64,000 nt of DNA, taken from positions 97,818 to 161,817 of the forward strand of contig JAREIK010002430.1 of the NCBI GenBank assembly GCA_029783825.1, given 5' to 3'. The translations under genes and the position numbers were made by a program. Source of the DNA: Sapria himalayana. Lineage: Eukaryota; Streptophyta; Magnoliopsida; Malpighiales; Rafflesiaceae. The notes below the pieces were generated by a model. The model was not told where the DNA came from, made no database searches, and saw nothing but the letters and a program-made list of their open reading frames with translations. Below are positions 10,175 through 23,585 of the stretch, in pieces; positions within the stretch are counted from its first letter, which is position 1; each line of letters opens with the position of its first letter.

Positions 10175-13100
10175 ATATAAAGTTAATTCAATAAACTCCT
10201 AAACCCCGTAATGCCTAAATACATAAACCATTAAACTGCTAAATACTACTTAATAATTAATAAATCTATTTTTTGCTATTTATTATATTTTTAAATATTC
10301 ATTTTAATTATTTATCAGTGTATTTATTTATAAATATTTATTACAAAATAAATTATGAGTGGGACACATCTATTTTGAATAATATATTATTTATCTAATA
10401 AAAATATACACTTATAAAAGAAGTATAAATTTAAAAATCAAAGATTATTATCAAGTAATATAAGTTACTTTAATTTTGAATCAATTTGGGTTTTGTAAAT
10501 ATTTTTTAATTAATATCTATATTAATATTAATAGTTTATAAATTTAATTTTTGATCATTATTATAATATTTATCAATAAAATTATTTATATTAAATTTAT
10601 ATGATATATAATTATTAATATTATTATAACAAAATATTGTAATAAAATTTAAAAAAATTTTAAATATTAATATATTTTCAAATGTTATAACCTATGAAAA
10701 TGATAAAAAATTATAGAAATTTTTTTTGTTATTTTATTTTTTTAAATAAAACCTATAAACCACTAAAATCCTAAAAACATAAATCGCTAAACTCTTAACA
10801 ACACAACCTATAAATTCTTAAATCATTAAACTGGTATACATTAATAATAAATCATAAATCTCATTTTAATTTTTATTCAGTATAATTTTAAATTTTTATT
10901 TTAATTATTTAACAGTTTATTTTTATAGAAATATTAATTACAAAATAAATTATTAGTAGGACAGATATAATTAAAATTAAACTGGTATACCCTAAATAAT
11001 AATTAATAAATCTCATTTTTTTCATTATAATTTTAAATATTCATTTTAATTATTTATTTGTTTATTTTTATATAAATATTAATTATAAAATAAATTATGA
11101 GTTAGACACGTATAATTTATGTAAATTATTTTTAATCAAAAAAATATTGATAAACTTTTTAAAATAAAAAAAATTTCAAAATAAAAAATTATTATATAGT
11201 AATATATTTTGCTTTGCTTATGAATCATTTTATGTTTTGTAATTATATTTTAATCGATATCAATCTTATTAATAATAGATTATTAATTTATTTTTTGATC
11301 ATTATTAGAATATTTATCACTAAAATTGTTTATGTTGAAATATGATATATAAATATATTGATTATTATAACTAAATATTGAATTCACTTTTGAAAAAAAT
11401 TTAAAAATTATTATTATTTTCTAAGGTTATAACCATCGAAAATATAAAAAAATAATAAAAATATATGTTTTGTTATTTTTTTTAAAATAAAACCTATAAA
11501 CCACTAAATGCATACATAATTAAATTAGTAAACACCTAAACCTCGTAATACCTAAATACATAAACCATTAAACTGCTATATAATACATAATACTTAATAA
11601 ATCTAATTTTAATTTCTATTTATTATAGTTTTTATATTCATTTTAATTATTTGTTAGTTTATTTCTATAGAAATATTTATTATAAAATAAATTATGAGTG
11701 CGACAAATATAATTAAAATAATTTATTTTTAATTAAAAAACATATATACGCTTAAAAAAGAAGTAAAAATTTAAAAAATTAAAAATTATTATCTAGTTAT
11801 ATATTTTACATTAATTTTGAATCAATTTGGGTTTTGTAAATATTTTTTAATTAATATCTATCTTATTATAAATAGTTTATTAATTTAATTTTTGATCATT
11901 ATTATAATATCTAGTAATAAAATTATTTATATTGAATTTATATCATATATAATTATTAATATTATTATAACTAAATATTATATTCACATTTCAAAAAATT
12001 TTAAATATTATTATATTTTCAAAGGTTATAACCTATGAAAATGAGAAAAAAATTACAAAATTTTTTTTTGTTAATTTATTGATTAAATAAAACAAATAAA
12101 CCACTAAATGCCTAATAACCTAAATCGATAAACTCCTAAAAGACAAAACCTCTAAATACTGAAACCATTAAACTAATATACATTAATAATTAATCATAAA
12201 TATCATTTTAATTTTTTTTCAGTAAATTTTAAATTTTTATTTTAATTTATTTTCAATTTATTTTTATAGAAATATTAATTACAAAATAATATATTAGTAA
12301 GACAGATCTTATTTAAATTAGATCGGTATACCATAAATAATAAATAATAAATCTCATTATTTTTAATTATAATTTTAAATATTCATTTTAATTATTTATA
12401 TGTTTATTTTTATATAAATATTAATTACGAAATAAACTGTGTTAGACAAATATAATTTATATGAATTATTTTTCATCGAAAAATTATAGATAAACGTTTT
12501 AAAAGAAAAAAAAAATTCAAAAGAAAAAATTATAATATAGTAATATATTTTGCTTTGCTTCTGAATCATTTTAGGTTTTGTAATTATATTTTTATTGATA
12601 TCTATCTTATAAATTATAGATTATTAAGTTATTTTTTCATCATTATTAGAATATTTATCGATAAAAATGTTTATATTGAATTTATATGATATATAAATAT
12701 AATGATTATCATAACTAAATATTGTTTACTTTTGAAAAAAATTTTAAAATTATTATATTTTCAAAGATACCTTTGAAAATGTGAAAAAATAAAAAAAAAT
12801 ATTTTTTCTTTGTTATTCTATTGTTTAAATAAAACCAATACATCACTAAATGCTTAAAGATTTAAATAACTAAACTACAAAATTTTGATACTTCTATATA
12901 GATAATCTTTTAAATCGGTATACCCTAAATAATAATTAATAAATCTCATTTTTTTTCATTATAATTTTAAATATTCATTTTAATTATTTATTTTTTTATT
13001 TTTATATAAATATGAATTACAAAATAAATTATGAGTTAGTCAAATATAATTTATATAAATTATTTTTAATCAAAAAATATAGATAAACTTATTAAATTAA

Positions 13101-13562
13101 ATTAAAATTTAAAACAAAAAATTATTATATTGTAATATATTTTGCTTTGCTTTTGAATTATTTCAGGTTTTGTTATTATATTTTAATTGATATCTATATT
13201 ATTAATAATAAATTATTTATTAATTTTTGATCATTATTAGAATATTTATCAATAAAATTTTTTATATTGAATTTATATGATATATAAATATAATGTTTAT
13301 TATAAATAAATATTGTATTCAGTTTTGAAAAAAAATTAAAAATTATTATATTTTCAAAGGTTATAATCTTAAAAATTGAGAAAAAATAATAAAAATAAAT
13401 TTGTTGTTATTTCATTTTTTTTAAAAAAACCTATAGATCATTAAATGCTTTCTTACTTTATTTTGTAAGCTCATAAATCTTGAAAACCCTAAATACATAA
13501 ACCTTTTAACATCTATATACTACTTAATAAATAATAAATCTCATTTTTATTTCTATTTCTTA
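10175..13562 (+). repeat. Satellite array, block 1 continued (plus orientation)
   Basis: Dyad centres near 10,687, 11,429, 12,028, 12,768 and 13,363 give alternating spacings of about 742, 599, 740 and 595 bp. A simple monomer of about 600 bp thus alternates with a composite of about 740 bp, in which one tract is followed by a partial monomer and a second start of the same region after GGTATACC. The first monomer (10,175-10,680) is the subtype carrying hAT copy 1 and matches the subtype right of copy 2. No gene. Confidence 0.92.
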
Positions 13563-13610
13563 TAATAAATTGAAATAAAAATTAGATTTCTTAATTATTA
13601 AGTAGTATAT
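13516..13610. repeat. Satellite orientation switch 1 (fold-back)
   Basis: A near-palindrome of about 45-bp arms: TACTACTTAATAA... on the left is mirrored by ...TTATTAAGTAGTA on the right, with the centre at about 13,562. Left of it the telomere-like tracts read C-rich on the plus strand, right of it G-rich. The two flanking monomers are different subtypes (left has the CTTACTTAC-like tract, right the GGCATTACGGGCC variant), so this is not a simple hairpin copy of one monomer. Confidence 0.85.
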
Positions 13611-16600
13611 ATCAGTTTAATGGTTTATGTATTTAGGCATTACGGGCCTTAGGAGTTTACTAATTTTACTGTGTATGCATTTAGTGGTTTATAGGTTTTA
13701 TTTAAAAATTAAAATAACAAAATATTTATTTTTATTATTTTTTGATATTTTAAAAGGTTATAACCTTTGAAATATAATAATTTTTTAATTTTTTTCTAAT
13801 GTGAATTCAATATTTAGTTATAATAATCATTATATTTATACATCATATAAATTCAATATAAACAATATAATTTATAAATATTCTAAAAATGATTAAAAAT
13901 AAATTAATAATCTATTATTAATATGATAGATATCAATTAAAATATAATAAAAAAACCTAAAGTGATTCAGAAGAAACAAAATATAATACTATATAATAAT
14001 TTGTTGTTTTGAATTTTTTTTTCTTTTAAAAAGTTTATCCATATTTTTTTGATGAAAAATAATTTATATAAATTATATTTGTCTAACTCATAATTTATTT
14101 TTTAATTAATATTTATATAAAAATAAACAAATAAATAATTAAAATGAATATTTACAATTATAATAAAAAAATGATATTTATTCTTTATTATTTAGGGTAT
14201 ACCAGTTTAATTTAAATTAGATATGTCTCACTAATAATTTATTTTGTAATTAATATTTCAATAAAAATAAACTGATGCATAATTAAAATAAAAATTTAAA
14301 ATTATACTTAATAAAGATTAAAATGAGATTTATGAATTATTATTAATGTATACCAGTTTAATATTTTAAGTATTTAGAGGTTTTCTCATTTAGGACTTTA
14401 GCGATTTATGTTTTTAGCCATTTAGTGGTTTATAGGTTTTGTTTAAACAATGAAATAACAAAAAAATAATTTTTGATATTTTTCACATTTTCAAAGGTTA
14501 TAATGTTTGACAAAATAATAATTTTAATATTTTTTAAAAATGTAAATACAATATTTAGTAATAATAATCATTATAATTATATATAATATAACTAAATATT
14601 AACAATTTTATTCATAGAAATGATATCAATTATCAAAAAATAAATTAATATGCTATTATTATTATGATGGATATAAATTAAAATATAATGGCAAAACCTA
14701 AAATTATTCAAAATCCAAGTAAAATTTATTACTAAATAATAATTTTTGTTTTTTAGTTTTTGCTTCTTTTTATAAGATTATATATTTTTTGATGAAAAAT
14801 AAATTATTTAAATTATATTTGTATCACTCATAATTTATTTTTTAATTAATATTTTAATAAATTATTTAAATTATATTTAAGGTTTACGAGTTTAAAGGTT
14901 TACGTATTTATGGGCTTTTGTGTTTAGGAATTTAGATGTTTAAGTGTTTAGGCATTTAGTGGTTTATAAGTTTTATTTAAACAATGATATAGCAAAAAAT
15001 TTATTTATATTATTTTTTCTAATTTTTGAATATTATATCCTTTGAAAATATAATAATTTTTAAATTTTTTTCAAATGTAATATAATATTTATTTATAATA
15101 ATCTTCATAATTATAATTCATTTTAAATTCAATATAAATAATTATATTGCTAGATATTATAATTATGATCTAAAAATAAATTAATAAACTATTATTAATA
15201 AAATAGTTATTATTTAAAAAGTATTTGTAAAATCTAAATTTTTTCAAATCAAAGTAAAATATATTACTAAATAAGAATTTTTTTTAATGTCTTGCATTTT
15301 TTATAAGTTTATATTTTTGTTATTAAAAATAAATTATTTAAATTATATTTGTCTTACTCATAATTTCTTTTGTAATTTATAATTCTATAATAATAAACTA
15401 ATAAATAATTAAAATGAATATTTAAAATTATAATGAATACAAATAAAATTGAGATTTATTATTTATTATTCAGGATATACCGGTTTAATGGTTTAAGTAT
15501 TTAGGTGTTTTGTGGTTTATGAGTTTAGTGATTTAATTGTTTAGACTATTAGTGATTTATAGTTTTTTTTAAGAATTAAAAACAAAAAATTTAATGTTTT
15601 GATTTTTTTTTAATTTTTGAAGTTTGTAACCTTTGAAAATATAATAATTTTTAATTTTTTTTAAATGTGAATATAATATTTAGTTATAAACTCAAAATAA
15701 ATAATTTTTTTGATAGATATTATAATAATTATCAATAAATAAATTAATAAACTTGTATTTATAAGAAAGATATAAATTAAAATATGATGGTAAAATCTAA
15801 AATGATTCAAAATCAAAATAAGATATATTTAATATTATAATAAATACTAATAAAACTGAGATTTATGATTTATTATTTAGACTATACTAATTTAATGTTT
15901 TAAGTATTTATGGGCTTCGGGGTTTAGGAGTTTAGTCATTTTAGTATTTAATCATTTAGAGGTTTATAGGTTTTATATAAAAAATAAAATAACATAAAAT
16001 TTTTTTTTTATTTTTTCTCATTTTTGAAGGTTATAACCTTAAAAAATATAATAAATTTTAATTTTTTTTTGAAAAGTGAATACAATATGAAGTTATAATA
16101 ATCATAATAATTATATATCATATAAATTCAATATAAACTATTATATTGATATTTATTATAATAAAGATCATAAAAAAGTAATAACCAATTATTAAAAAGA
16201 TAAATATTGTTTAAAATATATTTGCAAAACCTAAAATTACTCAAAATTATTGTTAAATATTTTACTAAATATTAATTTTATATTTTTAAATTTTTGTATC
16301 CATTTCTAAGCCTATTTTTTTGATGAAAAATAAATTATTTAAATTATATTTGTCTCACTATTAATTTCTTTTTTAATTTATATTTCTATAAAAGTAAACT
16401 AATAAATAATTAAAATGTATATTTAAAATTATAATAAATACTAATAAAAATTAGATTTATTATTTATTATTTAGGGTATAACTATTTAATTGTTTAAGTT
16501 TTTTGTGGTTTTGGGGTTAAGTAGTTTATTGATTTATATTTTAGACATTTTCGTGTTTATAAGTTTTATTTAATCAATGAAATAACAAAAAAAAAATTTA

Positions 16601-19600
16601 ATGAATTTTTGTGATTTCAAAGGTTATAACCTTTGAAAATATAATAATTTTTTAATAGTTCTAAAATATGAATACAATACTTAGGTATAATAATCTTATT
16701 AATTATATTTGTTGTAGATTCAATATAGAAAAATGTATTAATATATATTATAATAATGATCAAAAAATAAATTAATAAACTATTATTAATAAGATAGATA
16801 TTAATTAAAATATATTTGTAGAACCCAAAATAATTCAAAATCAAAGTAAAATTTTTTTACTCAATAAATTTTAAATTTTTGAAATTTTGTTTATTTTTAT
16901 ATGCTTATTTTTTTTCATAAGAAATAATTTATTTAAATTATATCTGTCTTACTAATTATTTATTTTGTAATTAATATTTCTATAAAAATAAACTAACAAA
17001 TATTAAAAATTATAATGAATACAAATAAAAATTAGATTTATTATTTATTATTTAGGTTATATAGGTATAATTGTTTAAGTTTTTAGAAAGTTTTGTGGTT
17101 AAAAAGTCTAGATAATTAAATGATTAGGCATTTAGTGGTTTATAATTTTTATTTAAATAATAAAAAAATTATTTTTGTGATTTTTTATCAATTTTGAAGG
17201 TTATAACCTTTGAAAATATCATAATTTTTAATTTTTTTTAAATGTAAATATAATATTTAGTTATAATAATCTTAATAATTATAAGACATTTAAATTCAAT
17301 GTAAGTAATTTTATTGTTAGATATTATAAAATTGATCAAATAATAAATTAATAAACTATTCTTAATAAGATTGATAGCAATTAAAAGATAATTGCAAAAC
17401 CTATATATAATGATTCAAAATCAAAGTAAAATATATTACTAAATAATAATTTTTTGTTTTTAAATTTTTATTTCTTTATATAAGCTTATTTTTTTTTGAT
17501 TAAAAATAATTATTAAAATTATATTTGTCTCACTCATTATTTATTTTGTGATTTATATTTCTATAAAAAATATACTAATAAATAATTAAAATGAATATTC
17601 AAAATTATAATGAATACAAATTAAAATGAGATTTATGATTTATTATATATGGTATACCGGTTTAATGGTTTGATTATTTAGGAGTTTTGTCGTTTAGGAG
17701 TTTAGCAATTTATGTTTTTAGGCATTTAGTGGTTTATAGGTTTTATTTATATAATAAAAATTATAAATTTTTTTTTTTGATTTTTTTTTGTTTTTCTTTG
17801 ATTTTCAGAGGTTATAAACTCTGAAAATAAAATAATTTTTAAAATTTTTTGAAATATGAATACAATGTATAATTATATTAATCTTACTAATTATATATCA
17901 TATAAATTCAATATAAAAAATTTTATTGATAGATATTATAATTATGATCAAAAATTAAATTAATAAACTATTATTAATAATATAAATATTAATTAAAATA
18001 TATTTACATAACACAAAATGAATTAAAATCAAATCAAAATATATTACTAAATAATAATATTTAATTTTTAAAATTGTACATCTATTTATAAGCTTATATT
18101 TTTTTTTATTAAAATAAATTATTTAAATAATATTTGTCTCACTCGAAATTTATTTTATAATTAATTTTTCTAAAAAATTAAACTATAAATAATTAAAATA
18201 AATATTTAAAATTATAATAAGTAGAAATAAAAATGAGATTTATTATTTATTAAGTAGTATATAGCTGTTAAACGGTTTATGTATTTAGGGGTTTCGAGAT
18301 TTATGAGCTTACTGATTTAAGTAAGTATGCATTTAATTATCTATAGGTTTTATTTAAAAAATGAAATAACAAAAAATTATTTTTATTATTTTTTCTCAAT
18401 TTTTAAGATTATAACCTTTGAATATATATAAATTTTTAAATTTTTTTCAAAAGTGAATACAACATTTATTTATAATAATCATTATATTTATATATCATAT
18501 AAATTCAATATAACCAATTTTATTGATAAATATTCTAATAATGATCAAAAAATAAATAAATAATCTATTATTAATAAGATAGATATCAATTAAAATATAA
18601 TAACAAAACCTAAAATAATTCAAAAGCAAAGCAAAGTATATTACAATATAATAATTTTTTTTTTAAATTTTATTTTATTTTAATAAGTTTATCTATATTT
18701 TTTGATTAAAAATAATTTATATAAATTATATTTGTCTAACTCATAATTTATTTTGTAATTAATATTTATATAAAAATAAACAAATGAATTAATAAAATGA
18801 TTATTTAAAATTATAATGAAAACAAAATGACATTTATTAATTATTATTTAGGGTATACCGGTTAAATTTTAATTATATCTGTCTCACTAATAATTTATTT
18901 TGTAATAAATATTTCTATAAAAATAAACAGAAAAATAATTAATATAAAAATTTTAAATTATACTTAATAAAAATTAAAATGAGATTTATGATATATTAAT
19001 AATGTATACCAGTTTAATGGTTTAAGTATTTAGATGTTTTGTCATTTGAAAATTTAAAGATTTATGTTTTTAGGCATTTAGTGGTCTATAGGTTTTATTT
19101 AAACAATAAAATAATAAACAAAATTTTATAATTTATTATCATTTTCATAGGATATAACCTTTTAATATATAATAATATTTAAAATTTTTTTAAATGTAAA
19201 TATAATATTTAAGTTATAAAAATAATAATATTTATATATCATATAAATTCAATATAAACAATTTTATTTATAGATATTATAATAATGATCAAAAATTAAA
19301 TTAATAAACTATTAATAAAAAGATAGAAATTAATTAAAAAATATTTACAAAACACAAATTGATTCAAAATTAAAGTAAAATATATTATTGGATAATAATT
19401 TTAAATTTTTAAATTTTTACTACTTTTATATGCGTATATATATTATTTGATTAAAAATAAATTATTTAAATTATATTTGTCGCACTCTTCATTTTTTTGT
19501 AATAAATATTTTTATGAAAATAAATTAATAAATAATTAAAATCAAAATTTAAAATTATAATAAATAGAAATAAAAATTAGATTTATTATTTATCATGTAT

Positions 19601-20332
19601 TATATATCGGTTTAATGGTTACTATATTTAGCCATTATGGGTTCTAGGAGTTTACTTATATAACTATGTATCCATTTAGTAGTTTATAGGTTTTATTTAA
19701 AAAATAAATAAACAAAAAAATTATTTTTATTATTTTTTGATATTTTCAAAGGTTATAACCTTAGAAAATATAATAATTTTTAAATTTTTTTCAAAAGTGA
19801 ATTCAATATTTAGTTATAATAATCATTATATTTATATATCATATAAATTCAAAATAACCTATTTTATTGATAAATATTCTAATAATGATCAAAAAATAAA
19901 TTAATAATTTATTATTAATAATATAGATATCAATTATAATATAATTACAAAACCTAAAATGATTTAGAAGCAAATCAAAATATATTACTATATAATAATT
20001 TTTTGTTTTGAATTTTTTTTTTCTTTTAAAAAGTTTATCTATATTATTTTGATGAAAAATAATTTATATAAATTATATTTGTGTAACTCATAATTTATTT
20101 TGTAATTAATATTTATATAAAAATAAACAAATAATTAATTAAATTTTAATATTTAAAATTAAAATGAAAAAAATGAGATATATTCTTTATTATTTAGGAT
20201 ATACCGGTTTAATTTAAATTAGATCTGTCTCACTAATAATTTATTTTGTAATTAATATTTCTATAAAAATAAACTGATAAATAATTAAAATAAAAATTAA
20301 AATTATGCTGAATAATTAAAATAATTTATTTT
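13563..20332 (-). repeat. Satellite array, block 2a (minus orientation)
   Basis: Same satellite inverted: tracts read TTTAGTGGTTTATAGG on the plus strand. Dyad centres near 13,760, 14,500, 15,035, 15,626, 16,033, 16,626, 17,203, 17,814, 18,411, 19,154 and 19,755. The 740-bp composite recurs (13,760-14,500 and 18,411-19,154). The short 15,626-16,033 interval lacks about 190 bp relative to its counterpart at 33,288-33,888. No coding sequence supported. Confidence 0.93.
17802..17827. repeat. Satellite dyad variant with compensatory change
   Basis: Left arm TTTTCAGAGGTTA pairs with right arm TAAACTCTGAAAA. The usual A-T pair at one position is G-C here on both arms (17,808 and 17,821), so pairing is kept; one other position mismatches. 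The counterparts near 27,633 and 35,066 have the ordinary left arm. Confidence 0.8.
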
Positions 20333-21034
20333 GTTCCTCTCTCAACTCTAGAATGATTGCTAAAGCTCTAACAAAAATAATAGAAGCTTTTACTTTATCT
20401 CTATTATGTCTCACCATATTTGATGTTGAATCACTGGGCTATCAAAGGTAATTTGACTCATGTACGCTAACAGACTAAACCAAAGTTGTACCTCTATGTG
20501 TTGAAATAACTAGTTGTTGAGGATGCTATTTATATTAATTATTGTAATTTCTTATAAAATAACTCTCATGCACACACTCAAAACAATTTTTTTAAAACAT
20601 AGTTCACCTCTAAAAAAATAACCAACTTGTAGCCTATTAGAAAAACTAGCCCCAGGGCAGTTTGAGCTTGGCAAGAAGTATGGGCACTCTTTCAACCAAG
20701 AATCAAAAAAATTATTTTAATGGCATGTCTAAGCCTTTTTTGATATCCTCATGGATAATAAAAGTATCATTTCTTTATTTTTATATTAAATGAGTTATGT
20801 ATACAAGCTCACAATACCCAAAAAGGTGTAAATGAATCATATTCAAATGTATAAAAGGTTTTAATCATTGCTCAAAATATTAGTCTTGCATATTGACACT
20901 TGAGGTCACAAATCAAAGGAAAAAGCCATGGTGAAATTTCCAATCCCAAGAATTTTAGCTATAGAAAATTATAAAGAGTAGTACTCGAGCTTTAACTATT
21001 TCTAGGGTCATGACTTTTGCTCTTGAGGAATGTC
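20333..21034. other. Unidentified sequence shared by insertions A and B
   Basis: Closely matches 38,413-39,112. It is of ordinary composition compared with the satellite, with stops in all frames on both strands. I recognise no family. The final codons before 21,034 (VMTFALEE in the frame of the Copia fragment) could be a worn start of Copia homology, which would mean that B lost the rest. Confidence 0.6.
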
Positions 21035-21800
21035 TAATTTCCCATGGTTTTGTTAAAAAAAGAGCTAAACATTGTGTTTATAAAATAAACAAGACTATCT
21101 ATGAGCTGAAACCAAAATCCCATACTCGCTTTAATCAAATCAATGCATATCTATTGAATCAATGAATCAACAAAAGCATAAATGAGCCCACATTATACAT
21201 CAATAAAATTCATAATTCTAGAAATATGATCATTTTAATTTATATTGATGATATTGTTTGTATTAGTAATATAACTAAATTAATAGACTTATTTAGAAAA
21301 GATATGATGGAAAGATATATGAGATGTCAGATATAAGGTCTCTCTATCATTTTTTGGGATTAGAAAAATGCAAGATTCCATTGGAGTAGCTATAAACCAA
21401 TCCAAATATGTGTATTCTATATTAAGAAAGTATGAACTGGAAGATTGTAAGCCTGTGTCCACACCCCTAACAGCCAATCAGAAATTAACCTCTACTCAAG
21501 GTAGGCTAGTTGATGAGAACACATACGAAAGCTTTATAGGAAGCCTAATGTGTGCATCAACTTCACGACTAGACATAATCTATACATTGAACTTATTGTC
21601 TAGATTTATGCACACACTAAATCATATATCTTGGTGTTACAAATAGAGTATTGAGATATCTTAAAGGAACTATGTATTTTGAATTAAAATATTCTAAGAT
21701 TGGTAATACAAATATCATGGGTTACTATGATAGTGACTAGGGAGGGTGCCCAGAGAACTATAAAAGTACCTTTGGATACACAAATTTCTTAGGGCCGAGC
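21010..21800 (+). pseudogene. Ty1/Copia reverse transcriptase-RNase H fragment
   Basis: Remnant of the C-terminal pol region of a Copia LTR retrotransposon, which copies element RNA into DNA. Homology runs through three frames. First, HCVYKINKTIYELK and NEPTLY lead to the catalytic box YIDDI at 21,241-21,252. Second, after a frameshift, an uninterrupted stretch at 21,368-21,646 contains DSIGVAINQSKYV, CKPVSTPL and the GSLMCASTSRLDI region. Third, after another shift near 21,633, RVLRYLKGT and the RNase H start YYDSD follow, where the Trp codon of DSDW is TAG. Gag, protease, integrase, LTRs and primer-binding site are absent. It is a truncated, dead fragment embedded in insertion A and absent from insertion B. 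Confidence 0.9.
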
Positions 21801-22405
21801 AATCAGTTGGTGATAGGGCTAAAATATTCTGACTCATATATAAGTTAAGTGCATCTGCACACCTTCAGACCATTCTGACACTTATTGATTCATTTTATTA
21901 TTTATTTGTTTGTTTTCTTCTGTTCCCAATAAATAGAAAAATAAATGAAATAAATAATAATTAGAAAAATAATTCAATCTTCAATAACAATGATATTGTG
22001 AACTTTCATAATGTGTTTCATTTTATTTAAGATTAAAACATAATGGACGAGTTTTCTACTATGTGTAATCAAACATAAAATTATATAATAGAACTCCAAT
22101 AGTCTACTACGTATAATACCTTTATATTTATAAATAATATTTATAAATATAAATTCAATACAACTATATTATAACAATTAATAATACATGATAAATCCTA
22201 ATATATTGAGCATATTTGATTAGGGTAGCCTACAAGTTGGGTATACTCATCAGAAACATAGTTTGTAAGGGAAAAGATAAAAATAAAAATAAAATTGGTG
22301 AAAGAAAGTTAATAATTAGCTTCATTATCTCCTTTGTAATTAGCATGTAAACAATTCAAGCCATCGAGGTTGGAGAAGTCTGGCATTAGTTTGACTTGTG
22401 TTCAT
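21801..22405. other. Unidentified A+T-rich sequence, only in insertion A
   Basis: Follows the Copia fragment and is missing from insertion B. No LTR, coding frame or RNA gene recognised. It may be the remainder of the Copia-bearing segment or unrelated filler. Confidence 0.4.
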
Positions 22406-22594
22406 GAGACAAAATATACAAACATGACCATTGAAAATGCTATAATAATCTAAAGCAAGAAAGTGACTGAATCCATAACTCACCCCTTGAGTCATGACTT
22501 TGTGTTACATATATAAAAAGATAAATCTATGACATTCCTAAAAGTTGTGAATTTCAATTTAAATTTAACACTTAGTCATTTGATTATAAAAGTA

Positions 22595-22680
22595 CAAAAT
22601 GAGATTTAGGATTTAGGGTTTATGGGTTAGGGTTATAGTTTATGGTTTAAGGTTTAGGATTTAAAGTTTAGGGTTTATGG
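22595..22680 (+). repeat. Degenerate TTTAGGG-type telomere-like repeats
   Basis: A run of GGTTTA-centred heptamer-like units (TTTAGGG, TTTATGG, TTTAGGA, GTTAGGG) on the plus strand, about 85 bp. It differs from the satellite tracts in its mostly 6-7-bp spacing and G-rich TTTAGGG matches. A homologous run is at 39,508-39,588 in insertion B. It abuts a poly(T) run. Confidence 0.75.
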
Positions 22681-22718
22681 TTTTTTTTTGTTTTTTTATG
22701 GAAAATACACACTTTATT
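22681..22718 (-). other. Poly(A) tail-like end with polyadenylation signal (minus strand)
   Basis: On the minus strand AATAAA (22,713-22,718) is followed about 16 nt later by an A-run with one C and one CAT (plus-strand T-run 22,681-22,698). This resembles the 3' end of a reverse-transcribed, polyadenylated RNA. The same arrangement is kept in insertion B (AATAAA at 39,622-39,627, T-run 39,590-39,608), so it predates the duplication. Confidence 0.5.
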
Positions 22719-22867
22719 TATCAGTTAGGCACACAACTTACAAGAGACTAAAAAGCTGACTAATTTAGGCCACCCCACCAAATCCTATGCACCTTAATGA
22801 TTATATGCATAAACTACATAAAAAAACATAATGCCTAATAATTCCAAGCGTACAAATACAACTAAAA

Positions 22868-22960
22868 TCACCTAGCATTCCCAGACTTCAGAGTTGGCAT
22901 TGAGTCATTATGCGCACTACGTCCTTTCCATTCAGATTTGTCCAAGCATTTTGGAGGAAC
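22868..22960 (-). pseudogene. Possible terminal exon of an unidentified transcript (copy A)
   Basis: A 30-codon minus-strand frame begins just after TCATTCAG (acceptor-like) at 22,960, starts VPPKCLDKSEWKG, ends NAR and stops with TGA at 22,868-22,870. AATAAA lies about 150 nt further down. Length and stop are conserved in insertion B (39,776-39,868), where an internal codon has become TAA. I do not recognise the peptide. It could be the last exon of a captured gene or transposon, or chance; upstream frames are closed. Confidence 0.3.
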
Positions 22961-23585
22961 CTGAATGATGCACCATATTAAAACTATGAAAATATAAGAT
23001 TGTGCAGTGTGTGACATGCAGCATCAAGCATTTGCCTATGTCATTGCTATGCAATGGAATATATGTAAAACTGAATACCCATAAATCCACAAGTCCATAT
23101 CTACTACACATTGTCAAGTCATTCCCACCTCTGAATTCCGCATTATTTTGCTCTGATATTCTTCAAAAGAGTATCTCTTGTGTTAGAATGCCTCCTCCTC
23201 TAGCTCCAAGAAGTGGCTGTATGTTGCACCGACAAAATATCAAAAAATATGCATGCATAGGTGTGCATGTGTGATGAGGTCCATCTCATAGTCTAAACAT
23301 CTATGTGTACAACCAAGCTATAATACAAGTAAATTTACAAAATGCTATAAAGATTGGTCTTCTGCTTTCGGAAGTGTAGCATCGCCTAATGTGTATTTAC
23401 AAAATGTATTAGTGGGCCTCACTTAGAGATACTCATGGGTCCAGTTGCCCTCATTGCATGCTACATAGAGAACAGACAAGATTGTGCGTGTGAGTATGTC
23501 ATGATCCATCTCTACAATTACATGGTGCATACAGTCTAAAATACAAATAAGACTACAAACATAAACTATATGTTTAAATCTTTCG
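22961..23585. other. Unidentified sequence shared by A and B
   Basis: Matches about 39,869-40,485. A plus-strand frame of about 90 codons (23,002-23,274) is also open in B (39,908-40,183), with many amino acid differences and no recognisable domain. The conserved openness is weak evidence for coding. Nothing else identified. Confidence 0.35.

Noticed and set aside
21289..21477. Minus-strand frame overlapping the Copia fragment
   Set aside because: Antisense shadow of the reverse transcriptase region; the plus-strand reading has the YIDD box and RNase H motifs.
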